Source: Novosphingobium panipatense
GTDB taxonomy: Bacteria > Pseudomonadota > Alphaproteobacteria > Sphingomonadales > Sphingomonadaceae
NCBI RefSeq assembly: GCF_002149965.1
Contig: NZ_MSQB01000007.1
Span: 82,881 to 146,880 of the forward strand
DNA: 64,000 nucleotides
Direction: 5' to 3'
The number at the start of each line of letters is the position of its first letter. Position 1 is the stretch's first letter. This document shows, piece after piece, positions 41,146-50,465 of this stretch. The notes beneath the pieces are model-generated. The model was not told the origin of the DNA, searched no databases, and saw nothing but the letters and a program-made list of their open reading frames with translations. The translations under genes were made by a program, and so were the position numbers.

Positions 41146-41898
41146 ATGGAGCGCGTGCCGGGCCGACGCAAAGGCACCAATCTCGTGTTGCGAACCACGG
41201 AAACCTTGCGGAACCGCATTTTCGCCTGCGAGGCCGGGACCTTGCTCGGATCGCTGCATGAACTCGCACGCGACCTCGAAGTCGGCATCGTTACCCTTCA
41301 GCAAGCGGCCCGGGTGCTGGAACACGAAGGCTTGCTGGAAGTACGGCGTGGGCCAGGCGGCGGATATTATGGAACGCGGCCGGACGATGCCGCGCTGGAA
41401 CGCGCGCTCGATTCCTACATGCGGATGAACCCGGCGGGCTACGAAGAAGCGCTGGACATGACGTCCCTGCTGTTCACTGAACTGGCGACGTCAGCCGCCC
41501 GCTGCACCGACCCGGCCCTGCGCGCGAAGCTGGCGGCATTGGACGATCGTGCCGGGTCGTTTCGCTCGATGGCGGAGTTCGGGGCGTTCGAACTCGAATT
41601 CCAGGACCTGCTGTTCAGGATGGTCCGCCGCCCGCTGTTCGAGATGCTTACGCGCGTGACCCTGCACTATGCGGCAACCCGTGCCGCTCCGGTCGTGGAG
41701 ACTTTCGGGGCGGGTGTCGATTTCTGGCGCGCGGGGCGGCGGCGCATCATAGCTGCGATCCTTGCCAACGATGCCGACCTCGCGCGATTCGAGGCGAACC
41801 GGCAGAACCGGGAGGTCGTGATGGCGAGTCTGCAGACGCAGGATATGGCGATAGGTTCTGCATCAGTTGCTATTGAGAATGCGATTGACTCGCAATAA
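41146..41898 (+). CDS. GntR-family transcriptional regulator
   Basis: This 250-residue regulator has an N-terminal winged helix (TTETLRNRIFACEAG...GSLHELARDLEVGIVTLQQAARVLEHEGLLEVRRGPGGGYYGTRP) followed by a ~170-residue helical effector domain of FCD type. ATG 41146 follows GGAGG; the Met at 41125 would lie inside the palindrome. It is divergent from the aldehyde dehydrogenase operon and co-directional with the TonB receptor 41 bases downstream. It probably represses one or both units until a pathway acid binds. Confidence 0.85.
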   Translation: MERVPGRRKGTNLVLRTTETLRNRIFACEAGTLLGSLHELARDLEVGIVTLQQAARVLEHEGLLEVRRGPGGGYYGTRPDDAALERALDSYMRMNPAGYEEALDMTSLLFTELATSAARCTDPALRAKLAALDDRAGSFRSMAEFGAFELEFQDLLFRMVRRPLFEMLTRVTLHYAATRAAPVVETFGAGVDFWRAGRRRIIAAILANDADLARFEANRQNREVVMASLQTQDMAIGSASVAIENAIDSQ

Positions 41899-41939
41899 AC
41901 CGGAAATATATGAGCCGTCTGGAGGGAACAGGGGGTTTC

Positions 41940-44222
41940 ATGTTCAGGTTTTCGATATTGCTTTCAGGCGTCGCCGCTGCGGCGCTGACCGTTCCGGCGC
42001 AGGCCCAGCAGGCCGCGCCCGTCTATGATGGCGGCGGCCCGGACGATATCATCGTCACCGGCGAGAAAAGCGCCCGCACCCTGCAGGAAACGCCGACCAG
42101 CATCGCGGTAACGACGCCGCAGAAGATCGAGCAGGAAAACCTGATCACGATCCAGGACGTCTACAACCGCACCGCGAACATTTCGGAGACTTACGGCGCC
42201 TCCGGCTTCACCATTCGCGGGGTGAGCAATACCGGCGTCGGCGCGGGCGGTCAGGCCGATGCGGCCAGCGTCTATGTGGATGGTGCGCCGATCCCGAAGT
42301 GGGCGCTCTACGGCGGCCCGACGGACATGTGGGACGTCCAGCAGGTGGAAGTGCTGCGCGGGCCGCAGTCGACCATCCAGGGGCTGAATGCCCTTGCGGG
42401 CGGCATCGTCATCACCAGCAAGGATCCCAGCCTGGACCGCTGGACCGGCGATGCCCGCGTGCTCTGGACCGAGCATGACGATCGCACTTTCTCTGGCGCC
42501 GTGGGCGGCCCGATCGTGCGCGACGAACTGGGCGTGCGCCTTTCCGCCGAGCGCCGCGCCGATCGCGGGCTGGTGCGCAACGTCACGCGCGGCGGCTATG
42601 ACGACGAACTGAAGTCGTTGAACCTGCGCGGAAAGATCAAGTGGACGCCGAGCGCGCTGCCGGGCCTGGAGGCCGTGGCGAGCTACAACCGGGTGCGGCG
42701 CGACGGCGGATATCTCTACGAATATTCCCGCACCGACGTGCCGGACTACTTCAACAACCGCATCTCCACCGGCGACCAGCCCAGCCGCGGCAAGATCGAC
42801 AGTGATATCGCCGTGCTCAACCTGGGCTATGCGCTGGGCGACGGCCTCAAGCTGTCGAGCGTGACCTCGTGGAACCGGTCCAAGGTCCACTCGGTGATCG
42901 ACACCGACGGCACGCCCGAAGACATCCAGGCGATCGACAACCGCTACCTCTACAAGACGCTGACGCAGGAGCTGCGCCTCAATTACGAGGGCGAGCGTCT
43001 CAGCGGCTTGCTGGGCGCCTGGTACTATCGCCGCACGGGCAGCATCGCGCAGAACAGCCGGGTGAACATCGCCACCCCGACCGCGACGATCGCCGGCCTG
43101 CTCCAGGCGAACGGGGCCACTGCCGCGCAGGCGCAGTTCATCAGCAATGCCTACGCCGCGCAGCTTCCCGTGATCCCGGTGCTCTACCAGGCCGATCAGC
43201 CGGAAAAGGTGGAGACCATGGCGATCTTCGCCGACGGGCGCTTCAAGCTGACGGATCGTCTTTCGCTGATCGGCGGTTTCCGCTTCGACCACGAGCGCAA
43301 CCGTTATGCGGCCGAAACCGTGGCGACCTTCAACGGCACGCTGCCCGATCCCGCCTTCATGGGCGCCGCCTATGCGCCGATCATCGGCCTGATCAACCAG
43401 GGCGTGCTCGGTCTTGTCAGCGACGCATCGTCGCCCGCGGCCTCCAACGCGCGCACGTTCAATGCCTTCCTGCCCAAGGCGGGGATCAGCATGGACTGGA
43501 CCCCGGACCTGACCACGGCCTTCACCGTGCAGCGCGCCTATCGTTCGGGCGGTTCCAGCCAGAACCCGGCCCGTGCCGAGCTGGTGCCCTACGATCCCGA
43601 ATTCAGCTGGAACTACGAAGGATCGCTGCGTTCGAAATGGCTGGACGGGCGCCTGACGGTCAACGCCAACCTCTTCTACATGGAGTGGAAGGACCAGCAG
43701 GTCACCGCCTACTTCGGCCTCAACGCCTATGACTACAACACCGTCAACGCCGCCGGATCGCACCTCTACGGCTTCGAGCTGGAAGCCACCGCGAAAGTGG
43801 CGAACGGCATCGACGTCTATGCCTCTGTCGGCCATGTCCGCACCAAGTTCGACGACTTTACCCTGCCCACCGGCGCGACCAGCACGGTCGATCTGCAGGG
43901 CACGCAGTTCCCCTATGCGCCCCGCTGGACGCTTGCGGGCGGGGTGAATGCGCAGTTCGGCGGCGGCTTCACCGCCAACCTCAATGCCAATTACCGCACT
44001 TCGGTGTTCACCGGCGTGGGACAGGATCAGGCCCAGTACAAGGTTTCCGCCCGCACCGTGGTCAATGGCAGAATCGGCTACGAGACGGGCAACTGGTCGA
44101 TCTTCGGCTTCGTGCGCAACCTCTTCAACGAGGAATACAAGCAGTACGAATATGCGGCGATCAACCAGGCCATCCTGGGCGAACCGCAGACCTTCGGCAT
44201 CGGCGCGGGAGTGCATTGGTGA
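41940..44222 (+). CDS. TonB-dependent outer-membrane receptor
   Basis: This ~760-residue receptor is read from ATG 41940 so that a clean signal peptide leads (MFRFSILLSGVAAAALTVPAQAQQ). A TonB-box-like DDIIVTG follows, then the plug domain (ETPTSIAVTTPQKIEQENLITIQDVYNRTANI...QVEVLRGPQSTIQGLNALAGGIVI) and a 22-strand barrel ending in an aromatic GVHW. It imports a scarce ligand, either a siderophore-like compound or the substrate of the neighbouring catabolic operon. Linkage to a PepSY protein favours iron. A long reverse-strand frame across it is a high-GC shadow. Confidence 0.92.
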   Translation: MFRFSILLSGVAAAALTVPAQAQQAAPVYDGGGPDDIIVTGEKSARTLQETPTSIAVTTPQKIEQENLITIQDVYNRTANISETYGASGFTIRGVSNTGVGAGGQADAASVYVDGAPIPKWALYGGPTDMWDVQQVEVLRGPQSTIQGLNALAGGIVITSKDPSLDRWTGDARVLWTEHDDRTFSGAVGGPIVRDELGVRLSAERRADRGLVRNVTRGGYDDELKSLNLRGKIKWTPSALPGLEAVASYNRVRRDGGYLYEYSRTDVPDYFNNRISTGDQPSRGKIDSDIAVLNLGYALGDGLKLSSVTSWNRSKVHSVIDTDGTPEDIQAIDNRYLYKTLTQELRLNYEGERLSGLLGAWYYRRTGSIAQNSRVNIATPTATIAGLLQANGATAAQAQFISNAYAAQLPVIPVLYQADQPEKVETMAIFADGRFKLTDRLSLIGGFRFDHERNRYAAETVATFNGTLPDPAFMGAAYAPIIGLINQGVLGLVSDASSPAASNARTFNAFLPKAGISMDWTPDLTTAFTVQRAYRSGGSSQNPARAELVPYDPEFSWNYEGSLRSKWLDGRLTVNANLFYMEWKDQQVTAYFGLNAYDYNTVNAAGSHLYGFELEATAKVANGIDVYASVGHVRTKFDDFTLPTGATSTVDLQGTQFPYAPRWTLAGGVNAQFGGGFTANLNANYRTSVFTGVGQDQAQYKVSARTVVNGRIGYETGNWSIFGFVRNLFNEEYKQYEYAAINQAILGEPQTFGIGAGVHW

Positions 44223-44782
44223 TCGTCTGGGCCAGCCTGCTGCTGCTGGCGGGAGGCGCGCTGGGCGCCTTCCTGCTGCGGCGCTCGTGGCAGCAGCGTG
44301 ACGGTTCGGCCCCCGGCATGATTGCCGGGGGCTGGTTCGTTCTGCTGGGACTTGTCCTGGCCTCGGCCTTCCTCATCGGCCCCGTGAAGGGAACCGCGCT
44401 GGCCCTCGTCATGGAGGGGATCGGCGCACTGCTGGTGATCTGGCAGGGCCGGGTCCGGCGCAAGGCGGCCCGTCTTCGCGATGCGGAGGCGGCGCCCGAA
44501 CCGCTGGAGGAGCCGGGCCGGTTCTGGCGCGGGGTGCTGCGGACCCTGCTGGCGGGGCCGCTGGGCATGACCGCGGCCATGGGGGTCGCCTTCTGCGTGA
44601 CCGTCTATCTGCCGGGCGATCCGCGCACGCGCATCGTGCTGGGCGGCTTGCTGATGCCCGTGCTATGGGGCCTTGCGATGACCTGGACGCTCGCCGACCG
44701 CCGCCTGCTGCGCGCGACGGCAGTGCTGGTCGGTGCCAGCGTGATCGGCTTCGGTCTTGCTCATCTGGGAGCTTCGGCATGA
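44219..44782 (+). CDS. Small inner-membrane protein of the TonB/PepSY cluster
   Basis: This 187-residue protein starts at GTG 44219 overlapping the receptor stop. About five membrane helices are visible (IVWASLLLLAGGALGAFLL, GGWFVLLGLVLASAFLIG, LALVMEGIGALLVIW, LGMTAAMGVAFCVTVYL, IVLGGLLMPVLWGLAMTWTLA). It overlaps the PepSY gene by ATGA. Small membrane proteins between a TonB receptor and a PepSY protein are common in iron-uptake operons of proteobacteria; the exact function is unknown. Confidence 0.75.
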   Translation: MIVWASLLLLAGGALGAFLLRRSWQQRDGSAPGMIAGGWFVLLGLVLASAFLIGPVKGTALALVMEGIGALLVIWQGRVRRKAARLRDAEAAPEPLEEPGRFWRGVLRTLLAGPLGMTAAMGVAFCVTVYLPGDPRTRIVLGGLLMPVLWGLAMTWTLADRRLLRATAVLVGASVIGFGLAHLGASA

Positions 44783-46260
44783 GCAATACCCGCAAGAAAC
44801 AGTGGCGCTGGCCGATCTCGCCGGAAACGGTGCGGTCGGTGCTGAGCAGCCATTCGATTCTCGGACTGGCCTTCGCGGCAGTGATCTACCTTGTCTGCCT
44901 GACCGGAACCCTGGCGGTATTCGCGCCCGATCTGGAGCGCTGGGAAGTTCCCGCCACGCCTGTCGCCCGCACCCTGAGCGATGCGGCGGCGGCGCGGGCC
45001 CTTGCCGAAGGCGCGAAACACATCCCCGCCGATACCGCGCTCTACCTCGCGCTGCCGACCCCCGCGAAGGAAGGCGCTTCGCTGACCGCGTTCAGCCCGA
45101 CCTTCGAGCGCAAGTGGGCCGTGGCCGAGGACGGGTCGCTTTCCGATCTCGAAGCCGTCTGGACGGAATTCCTGATCCACCTTCACGTCAACCTGCACCT
45201 GCCCCGCAGCTGGGGCGAGTTCATCGTCGGCCTTACCGGCGTGGCGCTGCTGTCCTCGCTGGTCTCGGGCATTCTCGCCCATCCGCGCGTCCTGCGCGAT
45301 GCCTTCCACTTGCGGCTGGGCGGTTCGCGGCGATTGCAGGAGGCGGACCTGCACAACCGCCTGGGTATCTGGGCGCTGCCGTTTCATTTCACGCTGGCAC
45401 TGACCGGGGCGCTGCTGGGGCTCAGCACCATCATCGTCGCGGTGCTGGCCCTGCTGCTCTACCCGGAGGGCGGCATGAAGAAGGTCTACGAGCTGTTCCT
45501 CGATGCGCCGCCACCGGTCGATGCACGGGCGGCGCCCATGCCCGACGTTGCCGCGCTCATCGCCGAGGCCCGCGCCCGCGCGCCCGAGGCGGCGCCGCAG
45601 AACGTCGTGGTCGAACGTCCCGGCCGCGCCGACATGCGCGTCACGGTAACGAGCGGCCGCGCCAAGCTGCTGGTTCAGCAGGACGAGACCAAGTTCGATG
45701 CCGGGGGAAGGATCGCGGGAGAGGAGCACCCGCAGGACTTCGTGACGGGCACGCGCATCCTCGGCGGCATCGGCCAACTGCACTTCGGCTGGTACGGCGG
45801 ACTGCCGGTGCGGATCGCCTATGGGCTGCTGGGTATCGCGCTCTGCGTGGTGACGTCCAGCGGGGTGACGATCTGGCTTGCCCGCCGCCGCGGCCGGGGA
45901 CGGCCCGCCCCGCAGTGGGAGCGGATCTGGGCTGCGGTATGCTGGGGGCAACCGGTGATCCTGACCCTGACGGCGCTCCTCTCCTGGTTCGCACCCGAAG
46001 CATCGCTGCCCACCGTCTGGCTGGTCCTGACCGTGCTGTCGATCATGGCCTCCGCTTTGGCGCGAACGGTTCCGGGACCTTCGCTTGCGCGGATCTGGCG
46101 CCGGGCACTTGCGGCTCTGCTGGTCGTCCTGGCCCTTATCCACGGCGCGGCGGCGCTGCCGAAGGGCGGATCGCTGCTGGTCGATGGGTTGCTGATGGCA
46201 GGCGCGCTGGCACTCTTCGCCGGAGAACTTCGCACGCGCGCCAAGCCCGTCGCAGCCTGA
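44779..46260 (+). CDS. PepSY-associated transmembrane protein
   Basis: This 493-residue PepSY_TM protein has a first helix after a basic N-terminus (SHSILGLAFAAVIYLVCLTGTLAVFAPDLERWE), a periplasmic PepSY-like region, an internal pair of helices, then HNRLGIWALPFHFTLALTGALLGLSTIIV. A second periplasmic part, GQLHFGWYGGLPVRIAYGLLGIALCVVTSSGVTIWLARRRG, and four C-terminal helices follow. Relatives reduce ferric siderophores or stabilise TonB uptake systems at the inner membrane. It is the third gene of a tightly overlapping uptake operon with the receptor. Confidence 0.88.
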   Translation: MSNTRKKQWRWPISPETVRSVLSSHSILGLAFAAVIYLVCLTGTLAVFAPDLERWEVPATPVARTLSDAAAARALAEGAKHIPADTALYLALPTPAKEGASLTAFSPTFERKWAVAEDGSLSDLEAVWTEFLIHLHVNLHLPRSWGEFIVGLTGVALLSSLVSGILAHPRVLRDAFHLRLGGSRRLQEADLHNRLGIWALPFHFTLALTGALLGLSTIIVAVLALLLYPEGGMKKVYELFLDAPPPVDARAAPMPDVAALIAEARARAPEAAPQNVVVERPGRADMRVTVTSGRAKLLVQQDETKFDAGGRIAGEEHPQDFVTGTRILGGIGQLHFGWYGGLPVRIAYGLLGIALCVVTSSGVTIWLARRRGRGRPAPQWERIWAAVCWGQPVILTLTALLSWFAPEASLPTVWLVLTVLSIMASALARTVPGPSLARIWRRALAALLVVLALIHGAAALPKGGSLLVDGLLMAGALALFAGELRTRAKPVAA

Positions 46261-46418
46261 GGAATACCCCAAAATTGGGCCAGTCGTTCAGGAAAGGGAA
46301 CGCCTGGTGATGAATGCCGTTCATGAGGGCATACGATTTCACACAGTGCCCGATAGCGTAATCATGCGTTATCGTGGCGAATGGACGGAAACTGCCGTCC
46401 AGGTGCGAAGGACGGGCA

Positions 46419-47120
46419 ATGAACGAAACGGCGGAGACGGCGGCGGGCGAAACGTCGCATTTTGAGGTATCCAGACGTGCGGTTCTGGCAGGAGGCGCTG
46501 CCAGCGTGGGTATTTCCGCCATTCCGTCGGTAGCGGAAGGAGCGGCACCCATGGCACAGCAACCCCCGGCGATGGCGGTTACTTTCAAAGTGAACGGCAA
46601 GGCGCAAGCGTTGATGCTCGACACCCGCACCACGCTGCTGGACGCGCTGCGCGATCACATCGGCCTGATGGGCACCAAGAAGGGCTGCGATCATGGCCAG
46701 TGCGGCGCCTGCACGGTCCTGGTCAACGGAACGCGCATCAATTCATGTCTCAGCCTGGCGGTCATGCACGAAGGCGATGCGGTGACGACCATCGAGGGCC
46801 TCGGCACGCCGGAGCAATTGCACCCGATGCAGGCGGCCTTCGTAAAGCATGACGGATTTCAGTGCGGCTACTGCACGCCGGGTCAGATCTGCTCCGCCGT
46901 GGCGGTGCTCGAAGAGATCAGGGCGGGCATTCCCAGCCATGTGCAGGGCGATGTCGGCACGGCGCCGGAAATGAGCTTGCCGGAAATGCGCGAACGCATG
47001 AGCGGCAATATCTGCCGCTGCGGCGCCTATTCCAACATTGCCGAAGCCATGGCGGAAGTGGCGGGCGTGCGGATCGCGGAAACGCATGGTGCGCAGAGCG
47101 ATGCGGGAGCGGAAGCATGA
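46419..47120 (+). CDS. paoA: Aldehyde oxidoreductase 2Fe-2S subunit, Tat-exported
   Basis: This 233-residue iron-sulfur subunit has a twin-arginine signal ([24 protein letters not shown]). The plant-type 2Fe-2S domain ([15 protein letters not shown]...C) and the second 2Fe-2S domain ([14 protein letters not shown]...[12 protein letters not shown]) follow. ATG 46419 is chosen for the AAGGACG site and because it places the Tat motif near the N-terminus. Together with the next two genes it matches the periplasmic PaoABC aldehyde oxidase. The whole complex is carried across by this subunit's signal. Confidence 0.92.
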   Translation: MNETAETAAGETSHFEVSRRAVLAGGAASVGISAIPSVAEGAAPMAQQPPAMAVTFKVNGKAQALMLDTRTTLLDALRDHIGLMGTKKGCDHGQCGACTVLVNGTRINSCLSLAVMHEGDAVTTIEGLGTPEQLHPMQAAFVKHDGFQCGYCTPGQICSAVAVLEEIRAGIPSHVQGDVGTAPEMSLPEMRERMSGNICRCGAYSNIAEAMAEVAGVRIAETHGAQSDAGAEA

Positions 47121-48067
47121 AGGCCTTCACCTATGAACGGGCCAGGACACCCGCCGCAGCCGCAGCCGCCGTCGCCGGAAACAAGGGCGCCAAGTTCATC
47201 GCGGGCGGCACCAACCTGCTCGACCTGATGAAGCTGGAGATCGAGACGCCCACCCATCTGGTGGACGTGCAGGATCTCGGCCTCGACCGGATCGAGGAGA
47301 CGAAGGAAGGCGGCCTGCGCATCGGCACGCTTGTCAGCAATACCGCGCTGGCGGCGGATCGGCGCGTGCGCAAGGATTACGGCGTGCTCACCCGCGCCAT
47401 CGTCGCGGGCGCCTCTGGCCAGCTGCGCAACAAGGCGACCACGGGGGGCAACCTGCTCCAGCGCACGCGTTGCCCTTATTTCTACGATACCAACCAGGCC
47501 TGCAACAAGCGCAAGCCGGGATCCGGCTGCGCGGCGATCGGCGGGTTCAGCCGCCAGCTCGGCGTGATCGGCACCAGCGATTCCTGCATCGCCACGCATC
47601 CCAGCGACATGGCGATCGCCTTGCGCGTGCTCGATGCCGCGGTGGAGACGGTCGATGCCTCGGGCAAGGCCCGCAGCATCGTGATCGGCGAATTCCACCG
47701 CCTGCCGGGCAATACCCCGCATCTGGAAAACGTGCTCCAGCCGGGCGAGCTGATCACGGCCGTCACGCTGCCAAAGCCGATCGGCGGGCGGCATTTCTAC
47801 CACAAGGTCCGCGACCGCGCGTCCTATGCCTTTGCGCTCGTTTCGGTAGCTGCGGTCCTGAACGAGGACGGCAGCGGCCGCGCGGCCTTCGGCGGCGTGG
47901 CGCCCCGGCCCTGGCGGGTCGAGGCGGCCGATGCGCAGATGCGCAGCGGTGCGGGCGCCGTGGCGAAGACGGCCTTTGCCGAGGCGCGCCCCACCCACGA
48001 GAACGCCTTCAAGGTCGCACTGGCCGAACGGACTTTGGCAGCGCTTATCGCGGAGAACCGGGCATGA
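47117..48067 (+). CDS. paoB: Aldehyde oxidoreductase FAD-binding subunit
   Basis: This 316-residue FAD subunit of the xanthine dehydrogenase family has the FAD motif [14 protein letters not shown] and [17 protein letters not shown] segment ([19 protein letters not shown]). A Cys-rich insertion ([21 protein letters not shown]) matches the extra 4Fe-4S cluster known in PaoB-type subunits. It overlaps paoA by four bases and paoC by four. Electrons from the molybdenum centre pass through these clusters to an unknown acceptor. Confidence 0.9.
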   Translation: MKAFTYERARTPAAAAAAVAGNKGAKFIAGGTNLLDLMKLEIETPTHLVDVQDLGLDRIEETKEGGLRIGTLVSNTALAADRRVRKDYGVLTRAIVAGASGQLRNKATTGGNLLQRTRCPYFYDTNQACNKRKPGSGCAAIGGFSRQLGVIGTSDSCIATHPSDMAIALRVLDAAVETVDASGKARSIVIGEFHRLPGNTPHLENVLQPGELITAVTLPKPIGGRHFYHKVRDRASYAFALVSVAAVLNEDGSGRAAFGGVAPRPWRVEAADAQMRSGAGAVAKTAFAEARPTHENAFKVALAERTLAALIAENRA

Positions 48068-50262
48068 AGTTCGACACGCCTGCGGGCACCAACCCGATCG
48101 ACACGATGAAGGTCATCGGCCAGGCGGTCGACCGCGTGGACGGCAAACTCAAGACCACGGGGCAGGCGCCCTATGCCTATGAGCACGGCGAGATCCCCGG
48201 AAAGCCGGCCTATGGCTACATCATCGGCGCGGCCATCGCCAAGGGACGGATCGCTGCCATGAACACGGCAGAGGCCAAACGGATGCCGGGCGTTCTCGCG
48301 ATCGTCTCGGCCGAGAATGCGCAGCCGCTGGGCAAGGGCAGCATGAATACCGCCAAGCTCCTCGGCGGGCCGGTGGTCGAGCATTACCATCAGGCCGTTG
48401 CGGTGGTGGTGGCGGAAAGCTTCGAACAGGCGCGCAGCGCCGCCAATGCCGTGCGCATCGAGTACGAGCGCGGCGCGGGGCGTTTCGATCTCGTCAAGGA
48501 AAAGCCGGGCGCACAGCCGCTTACCGGCAACGATGCCGATACCCATACGGGCGATTTCGCAGGAGCCTTCGCCTCGGCGCCGGTGCAGGTGGATCAGACG
48601 TACACCACGCCCGACCAGAACCACGCGATGATGGAGCCTTTCGCCACGATCGCCTGGTGGGACGCGGATGCGCTGTCGGTCTGGACGTCGAACCAGATGA
48701 TCGCGTGGAACAAGCGCGAACTGGCCGCGACGTTCAAGTTGCCGCCGGAGAAAGTCCACGTTCGCTCGCCTTTCATCGGCGGCGGTTTCGGGGGCAAGCT
48801 GTTCCTGCGCGCCGATGCGGTCATGGCGGCGCTGGGCGCGAAGGCCTGCGGCAGGCCGGTCAAGATCGCGATGCCGCGCCCGCTCATGCTCAACAATGCG
48901 ACGCACCGCCCCGCGACGATCCAGCGCATCCGGCTGGGCGCGACCAGGGACGGCAAGCTGACGGCGATCGGCCATGAAAGCTGGTCGGGCGACCTGCCCG
49001 GCGGCGGCCCGGAATCGGCGACCCAGCAGACCAAGCTGCTCTATGCCGGGGCCAACCGCCTCACCGCCCTGCGGCTGGCCGAACTCGACCTTCCCGAAGC
49101 CAATGCGATGCGCGCGCCGGGCGAGGCACCGGGCCTCATGGCGCTGGAGATCGCCATCGACGAGATGGCGGAGAAGCTGGGCATGGACCCGGTGAAGTTC
49201 CGCGTGCTCAACGATACCCAGGTCGATCCCGAGCACCCGGAACGGCCGTTCTCGCAGCGTAACCTGGTGCGTTGTCTGGAAGAGGGCGCAGACCGGTTCG
49301 GCTGGAACCGTCGCAGCGCAAAACCGGCGCAAATGCGCGAAGGGCGCTGGCTGATCGGCATGGGCGTGGCGGCAGCCTTCCGCAACAACATCAACATGAC
49401 CTCGGCCGCGCGGGTGAGGCTGGCCGGTGACGGCGTGGTCACCGTCGAGACCGACATGACCGACATCGGCACCGGATCCTACACGATCATCGCCCAGACC
49501 GCGGCGGAGATGATGGGGCTGCCGGTCGAGAAGGTGCGGGTGAAGCTGGGGGATTCCTCGTTCCCGGCCTCGGCCGGTTCGGGCGGTCAGTGGGGTGCCA
49601 ACAGCGCCACCTCGGGCGTCTATGCGGCCTGTGCGAAGCTGCGCGACATGGCCGCGCAGAGCCTGGGCATGGATCCGGCTTCGGCCGAGTTCTCGGATGG
49701 CCGGGTACGCGCGGGCAACCGCTCGGCGGCCTTGGCCGAGGCGGCGAAAGCGGGCGAACTCGTGGCCGAAGAGACGATGCAGTGGGGCGATCTGGGGAAG
49801 AAGTTCCAGCAATCGACTTTCGGCGCGCATTTCGTCGAGGTGGCGGTGGACTCTTACACTGGCGAGACGCGGGTGCGGCGCATGCTGGCGGTCTGCGCGG
49901 CAGGGCGCATCCTCAATCCCAAGACCGCGCGCAGCCAGGTGATCGGCGCCATGACCATGGGCGTCGGCGGCGCGCTGATGGAGGAACTGGCGGTGGACAA
50001 GCGCTTCGGCTTCTTCGTCAATCACGATCTGGCCGGATACGAAGTGCCGGTTCACGCCGACATTCCGCATCAGGACGTGGTGTTCCTGGACGAGGCGGAC
50101 GACAAGGTCTCGCCGATGAAGGCCAAGGGCGTGGGCGAACTCGGCCTCTGCGGCGTGGGCGCGGCAGTGGCCAATGCCGTCTACAACGCCACCGGCGTGC
50201 GGGTGCGGGACTATCCGATCACGCTCCACAAGTATCTGGCGAAGCTGCCCGCCATCGCCTGA
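48064..50262 (+). CDS. paoC: Aldehyde oxidoreductase molybdenum-cofactor subunit
   Basis: This 732-residue catalytic subunit binds molybdopterin (cytosine dinucleotide in PaoC). It contains the usual [46 protein letters not shown], and [28 protein letters not shown] segments, with the C-terminal [27 protein letters not shown] carrying the conserved GE-E active-site Glu region. It probably oxidises aromatic or other aldehydes in the periplasm for detoxification. The PaoD/XdhC-type maturation chaperone expected next to it is missing here. The stop codon is the first base pair of a large palindrome. Confidence 0.93.
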   Translation: MKFDTPAGTNPIDTMKVIGQAVDRVDGKLKTTGQAPYAYEHGEIPGKPAYGYIIGAAIAKGRIAAMNTAEAKRMPGVLAIVSAENAQPLGKGSMNTAKLLGGPVVEHYHQAVAVVVAESFEQARSAANAVRIEYERGAGRFDLVKEKPGAQPLTGNDADTHTGDFAGAFASAPVQVDQTYTTPDQNHAMMEPFATIAWWDADALSVWTSNQMIAWNKRELAATFKLPPEKVHVRSPFIGGGFGGKLFLRADAVMAALGAKACGRPVKIAMPRPLMLNNATHRPATIQRIRLGATRDGKLTAIGHESWSGDLPGGGPESATQQTKLLYAGANRLTALRLAELDLPEANAMRAPGEAPGLMALEIAIDEMAEKLGMDPVKFRVLNDTQVDPEHPERPFSQRNLVRCLEEGADRFGWNRRSAKPAQMREGRWLIGMGVAAAFRNNINMTSAARVRLAGDGVVTVETDMTDIGTGSYTIIAQTAAEMMGLPVEKVRVKLGDSSFPASAGSGGQWGANSATSGVYAACAKLRDMAAQSLGMDPASAEFSDGRVRAGNRSAALAEAAKAGELVAEETMQWGDLGKKFQQSTFGAHFVEVAVDSYTGETRVRRMLAVCAAGRILNPKTARSQVIGAMTMGVGGALMEELAVDKRFGFFVNHDLAGYEVPVHADIPHQDVVFLDEADDKVSPMKAKGVGELGLCGVGAAVANAVYNATGVRVRDYPITLHKYLAKLPAIA

Positions 50263-50418
50263 GAGTCCGTTTGAAAAATGCCCGTAAGGGCATTTTCAGA
50301 GCGGCACCGGCCCACGCCCCCACCCGACCACCCAACGGTAGTATCCTGCGGGTGGTCGGGTGGGGGCGTGGGCCGGTGCCGCAAAAATTCGCCTTCAGCG
50401 AATTTCCAAACGGACTCT
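50262..50418. repeat. 157-bp nested inverted repeat with four-way-junction fold
   Basis: Outer arms AGAGTCCGTTTG (50262-50273) and CAAACGGACTCT (50407-50418) enclose three hairpins. The first is a 9-bp stem at 50275-50296 (loop GTAA), the central stem is a perfect 33-bp one at 50301-50333/50350-50382 with a 16-base loop, and the third is an 8-bp stem at 50385-50405 (loop CTTCA). All four stems are perfectly paired. It sits between convergent genes paoC and cobB. It may be a MITE or an extragenic palindrome and could terminate both transcripts. Confidence 0.85.
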
Positions 50419-50429
50419 GACAGCCTCTT

Positions 50430-50457
50430 CGTCGTCCCCGCGCGGGCGGGGACGACG
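50430..50457. repeat. GC-rich extragenic palindrome
   Basis: CGTCGTCCCCGC (50430-50441) pairs perfectly with GCGGGGACGACG (50446-50457) over a four-base loop. It lies nine bases before the end of cobB, between convergent genes, and resembles dispersed REP-type palindromes of sphingomonad genomes. It may act as a bidirectional terminator or transcript stabiliser. Confidence 0.6.
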
Positions 50458-50465
50458 GGCCTGGC

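Noticed and set aside
41964..44216. A 750-codon open frame on the minus strand opposite the TonB receptor
   Set aside because: It mirrors the receptor codon pattern in high-GC DNA, is Arg/Gly/His-rich without domains, and the plus strand has a complete receptor with signal peptide.
46261..46418. Intergenic region before paoA as a regulatory element
   Set aside because: Only a weak ATGAA-TGCCG-TTCAT dyad was seen near 46311; too short and imperfect to report as an operator.
47824..50229. An 801-codon minus-strand frame opposite the PaoBC genes
   Set aside because: Same high-GC shadow effect; composition is abnormal and the opposite strand encodes well-conserved subunits.
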